NCBI GenBank assembly: GCA_016193065.1
Contig: JACPSX010000288.1
Span: 1-11,454 of the forward strand
DNA length: 11,454 bases
Direction of reading: 5' to 3'
From: Candidatus Tectimicrobiota bacterium
GTDB taxonomy: Bacteria; JACPSX01
Shown here: in pieces, positions 11,002 through 11,454 of the stretch
How positions within the stretch are numbered: position 1 is the first letter of the stretch
Layout: each line of letters starts with the position of its first letter
The notes under the pieces: model-generated
What the model was told of the DNA's origin: nothing
Databases searched by the model: none
Seen by the model: the letters and a program-made list of their open reading frames with translations, nothing else
Position numbers and translations under genes: made by a program

Positions 11002-11086
11002 TTGTCTCCCCAAACCCTCAAAGATCCCCCCGCCCCGCGATTTTTAGAAAGTCTCTCGCAAGCGTGCTTTGTCCCGTCGGAGACAA
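11002..11086 (-). other. Alternative stem structures in the rpmG to tRNA-Trp spacer
   Basis: The 118-nt spacer has no gene. Transcribed-strand TTGTCTCC (11079-11086) can pair either locally with GGGACAA (11069-11075; 7 pairs with one G-U, 4-nt loop) or perfectly with GGAGACAA (11002-11009), enclosing about 70 nt just before the tRNA. The second could bracket a processing region. I see no clear -35/-10 pair for an internal promoter. Confidence 0.3.
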
Positions 11087-11108
11087 TCTTCGACTCGGTG
11101 GAAAATCC

Positions 11109-11258
11109 CTATTTAGTCTCCCGGTGCGGGGTATGTTTCCGGCAGAAGCGGCAATATTTCTTGAACTCCAAGCGGTCGGGGGTGCTCTTCTTGTTTTTCG
11201 TCGTCGAGTAGTTGCGGCGCTTACATTCGGTACACGCCAGCGTCACGATCTCCCTCAT
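11109..11258 (-). CDS. rpmG: 50S ribosomal protein L33 (zinc-ribbon form)
   Basis: This 49-residue protein was found by reading the minus strand from the ATG at 11258 to the TAG at 11111-11109. It begins [19 protein letters not shown] and ends [10 protein letters not shown]. Two CxxC pairs (C9/C12 and C36/C39) mark the zinc-binding type of L33, and [18 protein letters not shown] is the family core. L33 sits near the E site of the large subunit. It starts 27 nt after tuf with a purine-rich GGAGGAGAGGG 6 nt before the ATG. The order tuf-rpmG-tRNA-Trp-secE-nusG is widespread in bacteria. The four-cysteine form is the one replaced by cysteine-free paralogues under zinc limitation in some bacteria; no paralogue is in this window. 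Confidence 0.96.
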   Translation of the reverse strand: MREIVTLACTECKRRNYSTTKNKKSTPDRLEFKKYCRFCRKHTPHRETK

Positions 11259-11285
11259 GACCAGCCCTCTCCTCCCCGCGCCGGA

Positions 11286-11454
11286 TTACTCTATGACTTC
11301 GCTGACGACGCCAGCGCCCACGGTCCGTCCCCCTTCCCGGATCGCAAAGCGCAATTCCTTCTCCATCGCAATGGGCGTGATCAGCTCCACCTGAAAGGAC
11401 ACATTGTCCCCCGGCATCACCATCTCCACCCCCTCGGGCAGCGTCACCACCCCC
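11286..11454 (-). CDS. tuf: Elongation factor Tu, C-terminal fragment (5' part off the right edge)
   Basis: The last 55 residues and the TAA stop of EF-Tu are present. They cover part of domain [40 protein letters not shown] and AGVVSEVIE, all close to the family consensus. EF-Tu delivers aminoacyl-tRNA to the ribosome. Its GTPase domain lies outside the window. Being first in the visible order, its upstream region probably supplies the promoter for the genes that follow, as no promoter is clear within the window. Confidence 0.97.
   Translation of the reverse strand, partial: GVVTLPEGVEMVMPGDNVSFQVELITPIAMEKELRFAIREGGRTVGAGVVSEVIE

Noticed and set aside
11041-11075. A possible sigma-70-like promoter (TTGCGA and TAAAAAT) between rpmG and tRNA-Trp
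   Set aside because: The two boxes are only about 9 nt apart, far from the usual 16-18 nt, and no better pair was found.

Overview
This window carries the classic bacterial RNA polymerase and ribosomal protein cluster, and every gene lies on the minus strand. In transcription order (right to left) it holds the 3' end of tuf (EF-Tu), rpmG (L33), tRNA-Trp(CCA), secE, nusG, rplK (L11), rplA (L1), rplJ (L10), rplL (L7/L12), rpoB (beta) and most of rpoC (beta'; its C-terminus runs off the left edge). The order is textbook-conserved, the spacers are short, and the genes are probably transcribed together. No promoter or U-tract terminator is convincing, so transcription most likely enters from upstream of tuf.

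The organism is a GC-rich bacterium with a Gram-negative-type polymerase. RpoB has the long insert between the central region and the catalytic [12 protein letters not shown] block that is seen in Proteobacteria and relatives. It also has a four-cysteine insert near the N-terminus that I associate from memory with groups such as Acidobacteria, not with E. coli or Geobacter. An uncultivated or deep lineage near Deltaproteobacteria, NC10/Methylomirabilota or Acidobacteriota is plausible, but the sequence alone does not fix it.

The unusual part is between genes. Two spacers, rpoB-rpoC (3554-3780, 227 bp) and rplK-rplA (9590-9698, 109 bp), are filled almost exactly by non-coding elements whose ends share a terminal inverted repeat of the type CTAGTGCCGTTCCAAC. 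Their interiors differ: the longer one is a cluster of GC-rich hairpins with three GGGTACCC palindromes. Each sits directly after, or supplies, the upstream stop codon and ends on the first base of the downstream Shine-Dalgarno sequence. They look like MITE-type insertions kept at translationally sensitive positions, with a possible role in coupling or insulating translation.

Other points are a TTG start for rpoC forced by an in-frame stop, a corrected GTG start for rplJ, a zinc-finger-like motif in RpoB whose cysteine spacing copies that of RpoC, and a perfect 9-bp hairpin that swallows the 3' CCA end of tRNA-Trp. The usual room for L1 and L10 autoregulatory leaders is missing. Very long open frames on the plus strand opposite rpoB and rpoC are shadows caused by avoidance of TTA, CTA and TCA codons.
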